A stretch of 30,720 nt of DNA from a virus. The notes below the pieces were generated by a model. That model saw only the letters and a list, made by a program, of their open reading frames with translations, did not search any database and was not told the DNA's origin. A program made the translations under genes and the position numbers. The stretch is taken from the IMG/VR virus record IMGVR_UViG_3300048588_000412, positions 1 through 30,720 of that record; one strand, 5' to 3'. This document shows, in pieces, positions 8,288 to 15,808 of this stretch (its first letter is position 1; the number at the start of each line of letters is the position of its first letter).

Positions 8288-8917
8288 TCACTTGCTCCTG
8301 TTGATCTCAATCTCTCGTTGCCGCGCTGCCGCCCGCGCCTGCGTTTTGGCCCGCTCTGCCTGTTCATGTTCGTCGGCGGCCGTGGCCCCCTGGCTCATGG
8401 CCGTCGCCTTATCCCGTGCCTGTGCGCTTGTCTGCGGATAGGCCGGGTAGGTGACTAGTGATACATCCCCGTCGTTCAGGTCGATGTCCTGCAACGTCCG
8501 CAACGGCATCCCGTCACCGTCGCTCCACGTCTCGCCGCCCTTGGGGATGCGAAAGGCGAAAGACATCTGGTCCACGTAGCCGCCGCGTACCAGCGTCATG
8601 GCGTCGCGCCCGGCCTGCGTGTCGGGCGGGGTGATGACCACCCGCAGCCCCTTGCTGTCCTCAGTCAGTCCCAGGGTGCCGTTGCGCGTCCGACCGATGG
8701 TGGTCAGCCCGCCCTCGTGCTCGATCGTCGCCCGCACGTCCGGGTTGGCGGCCAGCGTCCTGGCAAACGCGCCCGGCGCAATCTGCTCCTGGAAGTTCCA
8801 GATCTCCGTCCGCTCGTTGAACACCGCCGCATAGCCTTCAATCACCGGCGGCCGTTCACCGTCCTCGCGCACTTCCAATCCCTGTGCCGTCAGCGTTCGC
8901 CGTTCTTTATCGCTCAT
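8288..8917 (-). CDS. HK97-family prohead protease
   Basis: A 209-residue protein containing 'VIEGYAAVFNERTEIW..FQEQIAPGAFARTL', the typical start of family U35 proteases. The catalytic pair is visible as H67 in 'ATIEHEGG' and the Ser in 'YVDQMSFAFRIP'. The tail 'DVSLVTYPAYPQTSAQAR' is also typical. The C-terminal 40 residues are charged and helical (EHEQAERAKTQARAAARQREIEINRSK), perhaps a removable segment. It cuts the delta domain of the capsid protein and itself. The start overlaps the upstream stop (ATGA). Confidence 0.95.
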   Translation of the reverse strand: MSDKERRTLTAQGLEVREDGERPPVIEGYAAVFNERTEIWNFQEQIAPGAFARTLAANPDVRATIEHEGGLTTIGRTRNGTLGLTEDSKGLRVVITPPDTQAGRDAMTLVRGGYVDQMSFAFRIPKGGETWSDGDGMPLRTLQDIDLNDGDVSLVTYPAYPQTSAQARDKATAMSQGATAADEHEQAERAKTQARAAARQREIEINRSK

Positions 8918-9321
8918 TGCACTACCTCATCGCGTTCGTCGCGTTCGTAAGCTGCCCACCACGCCTCAACCAGTGCCGGCCAATCGGCCAGCCCCTCGCG
9001 CCGGATGTCGCCCTCAATGCGCCGCAGACATTCATCCGCCGGCGTCTCCAGCACCACCACCTCAGCGCCACGCCCCCGCATCAGCTCGCGGTACTTCGCC
9101 GTCGGGTCGCTGCTGATCACGTAGTCCGGCGACAACTCATCAATGATGAGATCCCGCGCGTCCAGCACCCGCCCCACCGCCACCGGCGGCTTGTCGTACA
9201 CCGGCCGCATGGTCAACGCGCTAAATAGCAAATCCACGTCAACCGCGATCTGCCCCGCCTGAATACGTTCCCGTACCCAGGTCGTTTTGCCACTGCCCGG
9301 CGCGCCGACAATTACCTTCAC
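8914..9321 (-). CDS. P-loop ATPase/kinase-like protein
   Basis: A 135-residue protein starting at a GTG that overlaps the portal stop (GTGA). Residues 1-13 (VKVIVGAPGSGKT) carry a perfect Walker A motif. 'VDVDLLFSAL' and 'DLIIDELS' follow, and the C-terminal half contains 'VVVLETPADECLRRI' and R/E-rich helices, like small nucleotide or sugar kinases of the AAA_33 type ('v.l.ap.e.c..Ri..r'). Such P-loop proteins sit between portal and protease in a number of phages, but their role there is not established. No nuclease or helicase motif is visible. The longer upstream extension is a shadow of the portal gene. Confidence 0.75.
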   Translation of the reverse strand: MKVIVGAPGSGKTTWVRERIQAGQIAVDVDLLFSALTMRPVYDKPPVAVGRVLDARDLIIDELSPDYVISSDPTAKYRELMRGRGAEVVVLETPADECLRRIEGDIRREGLADWPALVEAWWAAYERDERDEVVQ

Positions 9322-11282
9322 GCCGGCACCACCGTACACTGGCAGCCCCGGTGCGCCGGCGGGTGTGACACACTGCGCCACTCCGGCAGGTTGGGGATGC
9401 TGAACGACCCGCCTACGGCCATCGTCCGGCCGTTGAGCGAATCGCAGTAGAAACAACTCTTCTCGCCCCAGCTCGTCACCCAGCGCACTTCGCCCACCCC
9501 GGCCGCCTTGTAAACGTCCGTCACGGCCGAATTGAGCGCCCGCGCCGTCTCCCGCGTTGCCATCTGCTCCGGCCACTCCGACACCCACATGCCGGTGGCC
9601 GCTTCCATGGCGCTGAGCTGGTCCTCGTTCCGCAATGCCTGCCCCACCTTGCGCCGGCTTCTGGCAATGTGGGCCGCCACCAGCGCCAGCACGTAGTCAC
9701 GCGCCGCCGGGCCGATGTCGTAATCGCCTGCACCGAAGTCCCCTTCGGCCACGTCTTGTAAGGCGTCGGCTGCCGCCGTGCCCATGTAACTGCCATACAG
9801 CGGCAGCAGCTGCTCCCGCGTCCACTCGCTGTGTTCCCGCAGGAACGTATCCAGCCAGATGTCGAACTCCGCCTGATTGCGCTGGTTCAAATACTTCCGG
9901 GCGGCGCGCATCACGTCCTGCGCCTGGCGCCGGCACACCCGCCCAAACGTTTCCTCAAACAGCGGCTTGTTGCTGTTCATCAGCCGCTGCCGGATGTCGG
10001 CCGTATCGTCGGCCGACCGCTTCTCCCGCGTTGCCCGGGCGTTGTCGCCGCTGGCCACCGCCGGCACGCCGCCGTCGCCCGTCTGCGTCCCTACCATATC
10101 GGCCGGGACCATGTTCAACGGCACGAGATACACATCCCCGCCGTCGATCTCGTTCATGTTCTCCAGCTTGCGGATGTCGTTGGCGCTCATCCAGCCGTTC
10201 TGCCGCGCCACGGCATACGCCTGATAGCGCGTCACCGTGTCGCCCCGCAGCAAACTGTCCACCAGGAACTCCGGGTAGTACCGCGCCCGCTCCTGTTCGG
10301 TCATCAGCTGCAGCCGGATGCTCTGCTCCCAGCGCACCAGCCACGGCTGCAAACTGTCAGTCACAAACTCAATGGCCTGGTGCTCGATGTTCGAAAACGT
10401 CGCCCGGTCAAGGTCGCCAATCTTGTGTGGCGGCACCCCGAAGATGCGGGCGATCTCGCTGACCTGAAACTTGCGCGTTTCCAGGAACTGCGCGTCGTCC
10501 GGCGCGATGCCGATCGTCTGGTACGTCACGCCCTCTTCCAGCACCGCCGTCCGGTGAGACTGGCTCAGCCCGCCGTAGCTCTCATGCCAGGCCGACTGCA
10601 ACCGCTTGATGCTCTCGTCCTTCAGTCGCCCCGGATGCGTCAGCACGCCACCCGGCCGGGCGTCGTTGCCAAAGAACCGCGCGCCGTACTCCTCAGCCGC
10701 AATGCCCAGGCCGATGGCCTGCCGGTGCACCTGGATCGGCGAGTAGCCGATGAGGCCGTCGCTGCTCCAGCCGCGCAAATGCCACACGCGGTCGCCGCGC
10801 AACGTCACCAGCGAGTTGTCGGGCATCCTGAACTTGTAGACCAGCATGTCGCCGACGCGGCTCCATGACTCCATGCGGTCCGGTCGCAACGGCCACAGCG
10901 CCTTGATGCGCCCGCCGTTGTCGTACTCAATTTCGCAGTAGGCATTGCCCCACAGCAGCAGATGGCCCTGAAGCGCCTCGCGGAACTCCAGCGAACTCAT
11001 CAGTGGGTTGGGCTGGTCGTGGAGCAGCGGGTACAGATAGAACTCCGACGCCGCGCGCCGGTTGTCGCCCTGCCGCTCGTAGATCTTCAACGGCAACGCC
11101 GCGATGGTCTGCGACAACACACGCACACAGGCCCACACCGCCGCATAGCCCAGCGCCGTATCCGGCGTCACCGACACGCCCGCCGCCGAGGTGTGCACCA
11201 TCCCGGCCAACACGATGTCAGCCGTCCCGCGCTGTTCCGGATACTGTTGGCGCGCCAACATCTGCCGCAAGATCCCCATCAC
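9318..11282 (-). CDS. portal protein fused to MuF (SPP1 gp7-like) domain
   Basis: A 654-residue protein. Residues 1 to about 410 are an HK97-type portal: 'TALGYAAVWACVRVLSQTIAALPLKIYER', 'HLLLWGNAYCEIEYD', 'ALWPLRPDRM', 'GYSPI', 'ARFFGNDARPGGVL', and 'IARIFGVPPHKIGDLDRATFSNIEHQ'. A linker (about 410-440) leads to a helical C-terminal region ending with 'ETARALNSAVTDVYKAAGVGEVRWVTSWGEKSCFYCDSLNG' and 'HPPAHRGCQCTVVP'. That is the signature of phage Mu F / SPP1 gp7 minor head proteins, usually a separate gene. The start is GTG 11282 or ATG 11279. One copy of a 16-bp palindrome lies in the first codons (11245-11260), giving the residues MLARQQ. Confidence 0.9.
   Translation of the reverse strand: MMGILRQMLARQQYPEQRGTADIVLAGMVHTSAAGVSVTPDTALGYAAVWACVRVLSQTIAALPLKIYERQGDNRRAASEFYLYPLLHDQPNPLMSSLEFREALQGHLLLWGNAYCEIEYDNGGRIKALWPLRPDRMESWSRVGDMLVYKFRMPDNSLVTLRGDRVWHLRGWSSDGLIGYSPIQVHRQAIGLGIAAEEYGARFFGNDARPGGVLTHPGRLKDESIKRLQSAWHESYGGLSQSHRTAVLEEGVTYQTIGIAPDDAQFLETRKFQVSEIARIFGVPPHKIGDLDRATFSNIEHQAIEFVTDSLQPWLVRWEQSIRLQLMTEQERARYYPEFLVDSLLRGDTVTRYQAYAVARQNGWMSANDIRKLENMNEIDGGDVYLVPLNMVPADMVGTQTGDGGVPAVASGDNARATREKRSADDTADIRQRLMNSNKPLFEETFGRVCRRQAQDVMRAARKYLNQRNQAEFDIWLDTFLREHSEWTREQLLPLYGSYMGTAAADALQDVAEGDFGAGDYDIGPAARDYVLALVAAHIARSRRKVGQALRNEDQLSAMEAATGMWVSEWPEQMATRETARALNSAVTDVYKAAGVGEVRWVTSWGEKSCFYCDSLNGRTMAVGGSFSIPNLPEWRSVSHPPAHRGCQCTVVPA
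11245..11260. repeat. 16-bp palindrome, copy 2
   Basis: Perfect palindrome TGTTGGCGCGCCAACA, 22 bp inside the portal gene from its GTG. Identical copies lie at 3470-3485 and 20254-20269. Confidence 0.9.
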
Positions 11283-11416
11283 ACCTCACCACCCCAGCCC
11301 ACACCCAATAGAACGAGCGATGGCCAACCGCCAGGCTGGCCATCGCTCACATTGGAGGAGGAATTAGAGGAGACATCCATGTCGTTGCTCGTGCCGTGTC
11401 TCGATGCCCCTACCAT
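11279..11416 (-). CDS. possible small leader ORF upstream of the portal
   Basis: A 45-codon frame (MVGASRHGTSNDMDVSSNSSSNVSDG...) whose TGA shares a base with the internal ATG of the portal gene (TGATG), the coupling style seen at many junctions here. It has a Ser/Asn-rich first half and a hydrophobic C-terminus (WPSLVLLGVGW). It lacks a clear ribosome binding site and contains a hairpin at 11315-11348. It could simply be untranslated leader sequence. Confidence 0.2.
   Translation of the reverse strand: MVGASRHGTSNDMDVSSNSSSNVSDGQPGGWPSLVLLGVGWGGEV
11315..11348. promoter_or_regulatory. hairpin in portal leader
   Basis: A perfect 12-bp inverted repeat (GAGCGATGGCCA with its complement) around a 10-nt loop, 33 bp before the portal start. 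Neither strand has a U-run after it, so it is not an obvious intrinsic terminator. It could be an operator or an mRNA leader structure. The leader between the terminator at 11448 and the portal start holds nothing else that I recognise except the doubtful small frame. Confidence 0.5.
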
Positions 11417-11447
11417 ACCACCCACCCGTCAACCCCCAGATGACAAT

Positions 11448-11473
11448 AAAAAAGGCCGGGAACATTCCCGGCC
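11448..11473 (-). terminator. intrinsic terminator after the small-gene cluster
   Basis: On the minus strand a GC-rich stem (GGCCGGGAA paired to TTCCCGGCC, 11454-11473) is followed directly by six U residues (11453-11448). It lies 22 nt after the stop of the 55-residue membrane protein. This would separate the packaging transcripts from a new transcript beginning before the portal gene. Confidence 0.85.
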
Positions 11474-11497
11474 GTCTCTCACAATCTGGCGTGGCGC

Positions 11498-11665
11498 CTA
11501 CCCCTCCTCCTGCTCCGGCGGCACTGCTGCTCGAGATGCTCCCAGAATCCCCAGCAGCATCAACACAGCCCCCGGCACAATCAGCCCCAACGGCGGCCAG
11601 GCCCAATAAAACCCACCCGCCAACAACCCCAACCCCACCACCACCAACCCATCATACCGATCCAT
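11498..11665 (-). CDS. small two-helix membrane protein
   Basis: A 55-residue protein translated from the minus strand: MDRYDGLVVVGLGLLAGGFY, then WAWPPLGLIVPGAVLMLLGI, then a charged tail ending EQEEG. Two hydrophobic helices with a short WAWPP turn and an acidic C-terminus give a holin-like or accessory membrane topology. The ATG shares one base with the upstream TGA (TGATG). A terminator follows 22 nt downstream, so it ends an operon. A different frame over the same bases gives a longer but non-hydrophobic sequence, which I reject. A holin role is possible but a better holin candidate lies beside the lysin. Confidence 0.6.
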   Translation of the reverse strand: MDRYDGLVVVGLGLLAGGFYWAWPPLGLIVPGAVLMLLGILGASRAAVPPEQEEG

Positions 11666-11895
11666 CACCCCTCCTGACCCGACGCCAGATGCCGCGCCGC
11701 CTGCTCCAGCCGCAACGCCAGCGCCGGCCGCTGCGTCAACCGCAACGCAAACCGCCCGATCGCCACCGGCGATGCCCCGCCCCGCAGCTCCGCCGCCACC
11801 GCCTCCACCAACTCCGGATACCCCTCCACCATAAATTCATAACTCTCCGCATCCAGCGCCGCTTGCAGCGCTGGCATCGCCCTTGCAATAGCCAT
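11665..11895 (-). CDS. small hypothetical protein
   Basis: A 76-residue Ala/Leu/Glu-rich helical protein (MAIARAMPALQAALDAESYEFMVEGYPELVEAVAAELRGGASPVAIGRFALRLTQRPALALRLEQAARHL). A GGAGG sits 6 nt before the ATG. No motif recognised. It lies between TerL-side genes and the membrane protein and is translationally coupled to the latter. Confidence 0.6.
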   Translation of the reverse strand: MAIARAMPALQAALDAESYEFMVEGYPELVEAVAAELRGGASPVAIGRFALRLTQRPALALRLEQAARHLASGQEG

Positions 11896-11933
11896 GCCAT
11901 ACCTCCGTGGCGCAAGTTTGCCAACCTGCCGCC

Positions 11934-12155
11934 CTAACTCACCTCACTCCCAATTGACGAAGGCCCCACCAGCCCCGCCGCCGCCAATACCGCTACCGTC
12001 CGGGCGTTCACCGTCTCCACCTCCCCCCCATCCGGCGCCACCAGCACCGTGACCTGGTGGTCCCAACAGATCCCAAACCCCGTCCGGCGCATCCGCTGCT
12101 CCAACCGATACCCACGCTCCAACATCCCCGCAATTCGCTCCTGATAAGGCGACAT
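11934..12155 (-). CDS. small hypothetical protein
   Basis: A 73-residue protein (MSPYQERIAGMLERGYRLEQRMRRTGFGICWDHQVTVLVAPDGGEVETVNARTVAVLAAAGLVGPSSIG). The ATG at 12155 follows TAGGAGGTTTG; an in-frame TTG at 12158 is less likely. It has an N-terminal basic helix and a short beta hairpin part. No family recognised. It begins just after the repeat/hairpin at 12204-12245, so it may have its own promoter. Confidence 0.6.
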   Translation of the reverse strand: MSPYQERIAGMLERGYRLEQRMRRTGFGICWDHQVTVLVAPDGGEVETVNARTVAVLAAAGLVGPSSIGSEVS

Positions 12156-12203
12156 CAAACCTCCTACAGACTATCAATAATCATCATTAATCCGACTAAC
12201 TTT

Positions 12204-12245
12204 GTAGCTCAGTCATTCTTCGTAGCTCAGTCATTCCTGACTGAG
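12204..12245. repeat. 18-bp tandem duplication with hairpin
   Basis: GTAGCTCAGTCATTC occurs twice, at 12204-12218 and 12222-12236, with an 18-bp period. The second copy continues into a perfect 8-bp hairpin (CTCAGTCA/TGACTGAG, loop TTCC, 12226-12245). It lies 10 nt after the nuclease-like gene stop. No U-run follows on the minus strand, so terminator function is uncertain. Confidence 0.6.
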
Positions 12246-12255
12246 TTCCCCTCCC

Positions 12256-12597
12256 CTACCACGGCGGCACCTCACACGCCAACAGCCGCTGCAACCACGC
12301 CACCGCCCGGCCGCTGTCGATCTGTTCCTTCGTCACCCGCACCACCCGCCAGCCATCGGCCGTCGCCTCGTTGTACTTCTCGCAGTCCTCAATAAACCCC
12401 GCCGCCCGATTGTGCCGGCCCCCAGTCCACACCCCCCCCTCCACCTCCAGCGCCACCCGCTCCTTCGGCCAGGCGAAATCAAACCGCCACTGCCGCGTCG
12501 GATGCCAGCGGTGCTCCTCCACCCACTCCGGAAACTCCTCCGCCCGCAACCACAACCGCATCGCCGCTTCCAGATGTGACTCACTCATTAGCCTCAA
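12256..12597 (-). CDS. PD-(D/E)XK/Vsr-like endonuclease
   Basis: A 113-residue protein. The core 'RWHPTRQWRFDFAWPKERVALEVEGGVWTGGRHNRAAGFIEDCEKYNEATADGWRVVRVT' has D in 'FDFAWP', then E-x-E in 'ALEVEGG', then a helix with Lys and a final strand. This is the layout of small DUF559/Vsr-like nucleases found beside phage terminase genes. A TTG start at 12597 overlaps the upstream stop (TTGA) and has GGAGGAG 5 nt before it; an ATG at 12588 is the alternative. A role in DNA processing during replication or packaging is inferred. Confidence 0.7.
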   Translation of the reverse strand: MRLMSESHLEAAMRLWLRAEEFPEWVEEHRWHPTRQWRFDFAWPKERVALEVEGGVWTGGRHNRAAGFIEDCEKYNEATADGWRVVRVTKEQIDSGRAVAWLQRLLACEVPPW

Positions 12598-12920
12598 CCC
12601 ATCTCCTCCCGAAACGCGCGTAGCAGTTCCTGAACCACATCTTCCGACAGCTCACCTACCGGGCCTTCCAGCGCAATCACCGGCTCGCCTTCAGCCGTCC
12701 AGTACACCTTCCGACGGAACCCGTTGTGAATCAGTTTCGGATCCACATCCAACTCAACGTCCACCTCGGCCAATAGCGTCAGCGTGACCTCGGTGAACTT
12801 CTCCGCACCCAACTCGATATCAACATCTAGCAAGTTCTCGATCTCTATCCCGTCGAGCCACGCCTTCATGCCACGACCCGTCAACCCGTCAGTCACCACT
12901 TTCAGCTTGTTTTGTTTCAT
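12594..12920 (-). CDS. hypothetical protein beside TerL
   Basis: A 108-residue acidic protein (MKQNKLKVVTDGLTGRGMKAWLDGIEIENLLDVDIELGAEKFTEVTLTLLAEVDVELDVDPKLI...). The first 55 residues look like a small beta-sandwich with alternating V/T/E strands and 'K.WLDG.EIENLLDVDIE'. Similar short beta proteins with unknown role are common in phages. The C-terminal 30 residues form an acidic helix (ELSEDVVQELLRAFREEM). It overlaps TerL by 4 nt (ATGA). Confidence 0.65.
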   Translation of the reverse strand: MKQNKLKVVTDGLTGRGMKAWLDGIEIENLLDVDIELGAEKFTEVTLTLLAEVDVELDVDPKLIHNGFRRKVYWTAEGEPVIALEGPVGELSEDVVQELLRAFREEMG

Positions 12921-14455
12921 AACGTCACCAATCCTCTCTCATCGTACACACTGCCACTCTCCTCATTCCGCAGCGCCCTGTCCAGCGCCATGATCAGCGC
13001 CACCATGCCGTCGATCTTCTCCCGGCTGCGCTTCTTGTCCGGCTTGACGTTGCCCGCCGGGTCCTGCGTCACCACCATGTTGTCGGCCATCCACCGCAAC
13101 ACCGGCTGCATCCCGTGGTGGAGGTTGCGCTCCAACACCAACCGCAACAACTCCTTCGTCGGCGAGGCCATGCTGGCATACCCCTGCCCAAACTGCACCA
13201 TCGTGTAGCCCATGCCGTCCAGCTGCTGGCTGACCTGCACCGCCCCCCACCGGTCAAACGCGATCTCCTTGATCTCAACCACCTGACCCAGGTCGTCAAT
13301 CTCTTTCAGGATGTGACCGTAGTCGATGACGTTGCCCGGCGTCGCCGTGATGTGGCCGTCCCGCGCCCAGGCGTCATACGGCACGCGGTCCCGCCGCGCC
13401 CGCTCCATCATGTTCTCCCTGGGGATCCAGAACCGCGGCACCACCTGAAACGAGCCGTCATCCATGGGGAACACCATCACGAACGCCGCCACGTCACCGG
13501 TGCTGGCAAGGTCCAACCCGCCGTAACACGGCCGTCCCTGCAACGCCTCCCAGTCCACCTCGCCCGCGCTGGCCTCCCAGGCCGCCATGTCCAGCCACCG
13601 CTCCTCCTGCTGCGTCCACTGGTCCAGGTGCAGCCGCCGGAACGTGTTCTGGTAGGCCGGCACCTGCCGCGCCTTCTCCGCCGCGGCCCGCAAATAGTCC
13701 TCTTTCAGCGTGATCCCATAGCTGGGATTGGCCTTGGCCCACACCGCCGGATCCATCCAATCGTCGTCCTCGTCGGCCGCGGCGATGAACGCGTAGTAGC
13801 TATCGTCCTGAATCACGCCGTCCAACACCTGCCGCGCATAGGCGTGCTGCTCCCAGCAAATGCTCTGACGGTCATACCCCGCCGTGGTGATCGCGATGAC
13901 CAGCGGTTGCCGGCGCGCGCCGATGCTGGTCGTCAGCACGTCCCACAGCTCCCGGTTCGGCTGCGCGTGCAGCTCGTCCACCAGCACGGCATGGGCGTTG
14001 AGCCCGTGCTTGGTCGGCGCGTCTGACGACAACACCCGAAACACGCTACCCGTCTCGTTAACCACAATCGAGCGTTTATACACTTCGGTGAATCTCGACA
14101 ACGGCGACGCCTCCAGCATCTTCTTTGCCTCGTCGAAGACGATCGCCGCCTGGTCACGGTCGGCCGCGGCGCTGTACACCTCGGCGCCCGGCTCCCCGTC
14201 GGCAATGGTCAGGTACAGCCCCAGGCCGGAGACGAACGCGCTCTTGCCGTTCTTCCTCGGCACCTCGATGTACACCCAGCGATAGCGCCGCGTACCGTCC
14301 GGCCGCTTCCAGCCAAACACGTCCCGCACAATCCGTTCTTGCCAGTCGAGCAACTTAAACGGCTGCCCCGCCCACTCGCCTTTCGTGTGGGTCAACGCGT
14401 TGTGAAAGAAATTGACGGCGCGCTGCGCTGCGTCATTGTCGCGCGTGTATTTCAT
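12917..14455 (-). CDS. terL: terminase large subunit (TerL)
   Basis: A 512-residue two-domain packaging motor. The ATPase domain has the modified Walker A 'EVPRKNGKS' (residues 64-72), Walker B 'AVLVDELH' (156-163) and a coupling region 'IAITTAGYDR' (188-196). The nuclease domain has the acidic residues D315 in 'YGGLDLASTGD', D401 in 'IAFDRWGA' and D482 in 'KIDGMVALIMAL', as expected for the RNase H-like fold. It belongs to the HK97-type Terminase_1 class. It overlaps TerS by 4 nt upstream and the next small gene by 4 nt downstream. Confidence 0.95.
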   Translation of the reverse strand: MKYTRDNDAAQRAVNFFHNALTHTKGEWAGQPFKLLDWQERIVRDVFGWKRPDGTRRYRWVYIEVPRKNGKSAFVSGLGLYLTIADGEPGAEVYSAAADRDQAAIVFDEAKKMLEASPLSRFTEVYKRSIVVNETGSVFRVLSSDAPTKHGLNAHAVLVDELHAQPNRELWDVLTTSIGARRQPLVIAITTAGYDRQSICWEQHAYARQVLDGVIQDDSYYAFIAAADEDDDWMDPAVWAKANPSYGITLKEDYLRAAAEKARQVPAYQNTFRRLHLDQWTQQEERWLDMAAWEASAGEVDWEALQGRPCYGGLDLASTGDVAAFVMVFPMDDGSFQVVPRFWIPRENMMERARRDRVPYDAWARDGHITATPGNVIDYGHILKEIDDLGQVVEIKEIAFDRWGAVQVSQQLDGMGYTMVQFGQGYASMASPTKELLRLVLERNLHHGMQPVLRWMADNMVVTQDPAGNVKPDKKRSREKIDGMVALIMALDRALRNEESGSVYDERGLVTL

Positions 14456-14898
14456 CCGCCGTGGGTCATCAAGCTCAGCATCTCGGCCAGCGTGTCCTCA
14501 CGCTGCCCCGCGCCCGCCGGCCGGCTCTTGGGCGTCGCCCCCAACTCCTTAAGCGTCGTCAACAGCGCCTGGCTGTGCTGCAGGAACACCATCTGCGCCG
14601 GGTTGCGCCGGACCCCGCCATGCGCCGTGTCGGCCACCACAATCGCACCGTCCTGCAACTCCGCCAGGGCGTCCATCGCTATCTGGTAGTGCAGGCACGC
14701 AATATGCATCGCCGCCGCGTCCGCCGGCCGCAGTTCCGCGCCCAGCTCCCCCGCCAGCGCCTTCCACAGCCGCGCCGCATGTCGCATCTTGCCCAGGCCC
14801 CACGGCATGTCGCCCACGCCGGGCTGCTGCCCCGCCGCCTGCCGGTCCGCCCGCGCCGTCCCCGCCAGCCGCTTTTCCTCCGCCGTCTTTCGCCTCAT
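14452..14898 (-). CDS. terS: terminase small subunit, P27-like
   Basis: A 148-residue protein (MRRKTAEEKRLAGTARADRQAAGQQP...). The Lys/Arg-rich start 'K....E.K.LAGT.R.DR' is the typical beginning of P27-family small terminases. It is followed by a helical body with 'W..LAGEL...LRPADAAAMHIACLHYQIAMDALAEL' and a tail with 'RRNPAQMVFLQHSQALLTTLKELGATPKSR', which is the family's 'NP....l.....~l..l...lGltP.sR' block. It recognises viral DNA and recruits TerL. Confidence 0.9.
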   Translation of the reverse strand: MRRKTAEEKRLAGTARADRQAAGQQPGVGDMPWGLGKMRHAARLWKALAGELGAELRPADAAAMHIACLHYQIAMDALAELQDGAIVVADTAHGGVRRNPAQMVFLQHSQALLTTLKELGATPKSRPAGAGQREDTLAEMLSLMTHGG

Positions 14899-14967
14899 CG
14901 TTCTCGCCTCACATTTTGCCTAATCATTGACACCGCGCGCGCGTGACCAATACGGCGGTTGCGGGCC

Positions 14968-15330
14968 TTAGCCTGCCAGAGATTTGCTAGGCCCCGTCAT
15001 TTCTCGTCTCGTCTTCTTGCTGTGACATGACTTGCACAGCGGCTGAAGGTTCTCATCATCGTGTGTTCCACCGTCGCGCAGGGGTATGATGTGGTCCACC
15101 TCATTGGCCGCCGTCACCACCCCCACCCTCATGCACTCCACACACAACGGCCGCTCTCTCAGCACGCGAGCACGGATCTTGCGCCACGTTGCATCATACC
15201 CGCGCCGATTGCTACTCTCTCGTGCATCCGGCTTGCGCTCCAGTGGGGCATGGGCTGGGCAGTATCGCCCGCCTCGCACCACCGCCGGACACCCCGGCGC
15301 CCCACACGGCCGCCCTACTCGAGTTGGCAT
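14968..15330 (-). CDS. HNH endonuclease
   Basis: A 120-residue protein. Cys residues at 9, 14 and 24 with His27 form an N-terminal zinc knuckle (CGAPGC...CPAH). The nuclease core begins 'YDATWRKIRARVLRERPLC..C', then 'EVDHIIPLRDGG' (D79, H80), N94 in 'DDENLQPLCKSCHSKKTRRE' and H103, with the zinc Cys pairs 63/66 and 99/102. This HNH type next to TerS is needed for cos cleavage in HK97-like phages, which suggests cos-type packaging. The start overlaps the upstream HTH gene by 16 nt. Confidence 0.92.
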   Translation of the reverse strand: MPTRVGRPCGAPGCPAVVRGGRYCPAHAPLERKPDARESSNRRGYDATWRKIRARVLRERPLCVECMRVGVVTAANEVDHIIPLRDGGTHDDENLQPLCKSCHSKKTRREMTGPSKSLAG

Positions 15331-15536
15331 ACGTCACTCACCCGCCACAACGCCCCATCTGCATACAATGGGATCACGCGACTCGCCCGGCTCAGCGTCG
15401 TATACGCCCATTGCCGGCTGATGCCATACTCCAGCGCGATCTGCCGCGTCGACAACGCCTCACCCAGCATCAACCGCCTCGTAATGTGCGCTGTCCGTTC
15501 CAGGCCATCCATGTCCACAAACTCTCCACCACCCAT
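15315..15536 (-). CDS. small HTH DNA-binding protein
   Basis: A 73-residue protein. The segment 'LGEALSTRQIALEYGISRQWAYTTLSRASRVIPLYADGALWRV' is a helix-turn-helix with 'S.RQIA.EYGIS....Y..L'. GGGGAGG is 6 nt before the ATG. It may regulate late genes or help recognise the packaging site next to the HNH/terminase genes. A 15-bp palindrome (15557-15571) lies 21 bp upstream. Confidence 0.7.
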   Translation of the reverse strand: MGGGEFVDMDGLERTAHITRRLMLGEALSTRQIALEYGISRQWAYTTLSRASRVIPLYADGALWRVSDVCQLE

Positions 15537-15556
15537 CCGTGACCTCCCCGGCTAAC

Positions 15557-15571
15557 GTTTCATAATGAAAC
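15557..15571. promoter_or_regulatory. operator-like palindrome
   Basis: GTTTCATAATGAAAC is a perfect 7-1-7 inverted repeat in an AT-rich 80-bp gap between the 62-residue protein and the HTH gene. This is a likely binding site for a dimeric regulator, possibly the HTH protein itself. Confidence 0.5.
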
Positions 15572-15619
15572 ATGCGTGCGCTCACAGCATACCATAGCCC
15601 GGACCGTCACTGACTCGCT

Positions 15620-15808
15620 CTAATCTGCCGATCGCTCGTCCGGGCGCGTCCGGCAGTACCCATAGGCTCCATCAAACACAGCTGACTCAGACGGTCCCAT
15701 GAACATCTGATACAACCACGGCCCATGCCACACCCAGGCCACGAACCAATCACGACGCACCCTCGCCCGCTCCGTTTCCACCATGAACTGCCCTATTCGT
15801 TGCTTCAT
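15620..15808 (-). CDS. small hypothetical protein
   Basis: A 62-residue Trp/Arg-rich protein (MKQRIGQFMVETERARVRRDWFVAWVWHGPWLYQMFMGPSESAVFDGAYGYCRTRPDERSAD). Its start lies 59 nt inside the Lar-like gene, a larger overlap than most here; Met9 would shorten it. No family recognised. The non-random composition argues for a real gene. Confidence 0.5.
   Translation of the reverse strand: MKQRIGQFMVETERARVRRDWFVAWVWHGPWLYQMFMGPSESAVFDGAYGYCRTRPDERSAD

Noticed and set aside
6811-8304. Plus-strand 497-codon open frame
   Set aside because: It is antisense to the major capsid and neighbouring genes, with Arg/His/Pro-rich composition typical of a GC-rich shadow frame.
11379-11609. Plus-strand gene with GGAGGAGGAATTAGAGGAG before an ATG
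   Set aside because: It would run through the minus-strand terminator and antisense to the 55-residue membrane protein; Pro/Ser/Thr-rich composition suggests chance.
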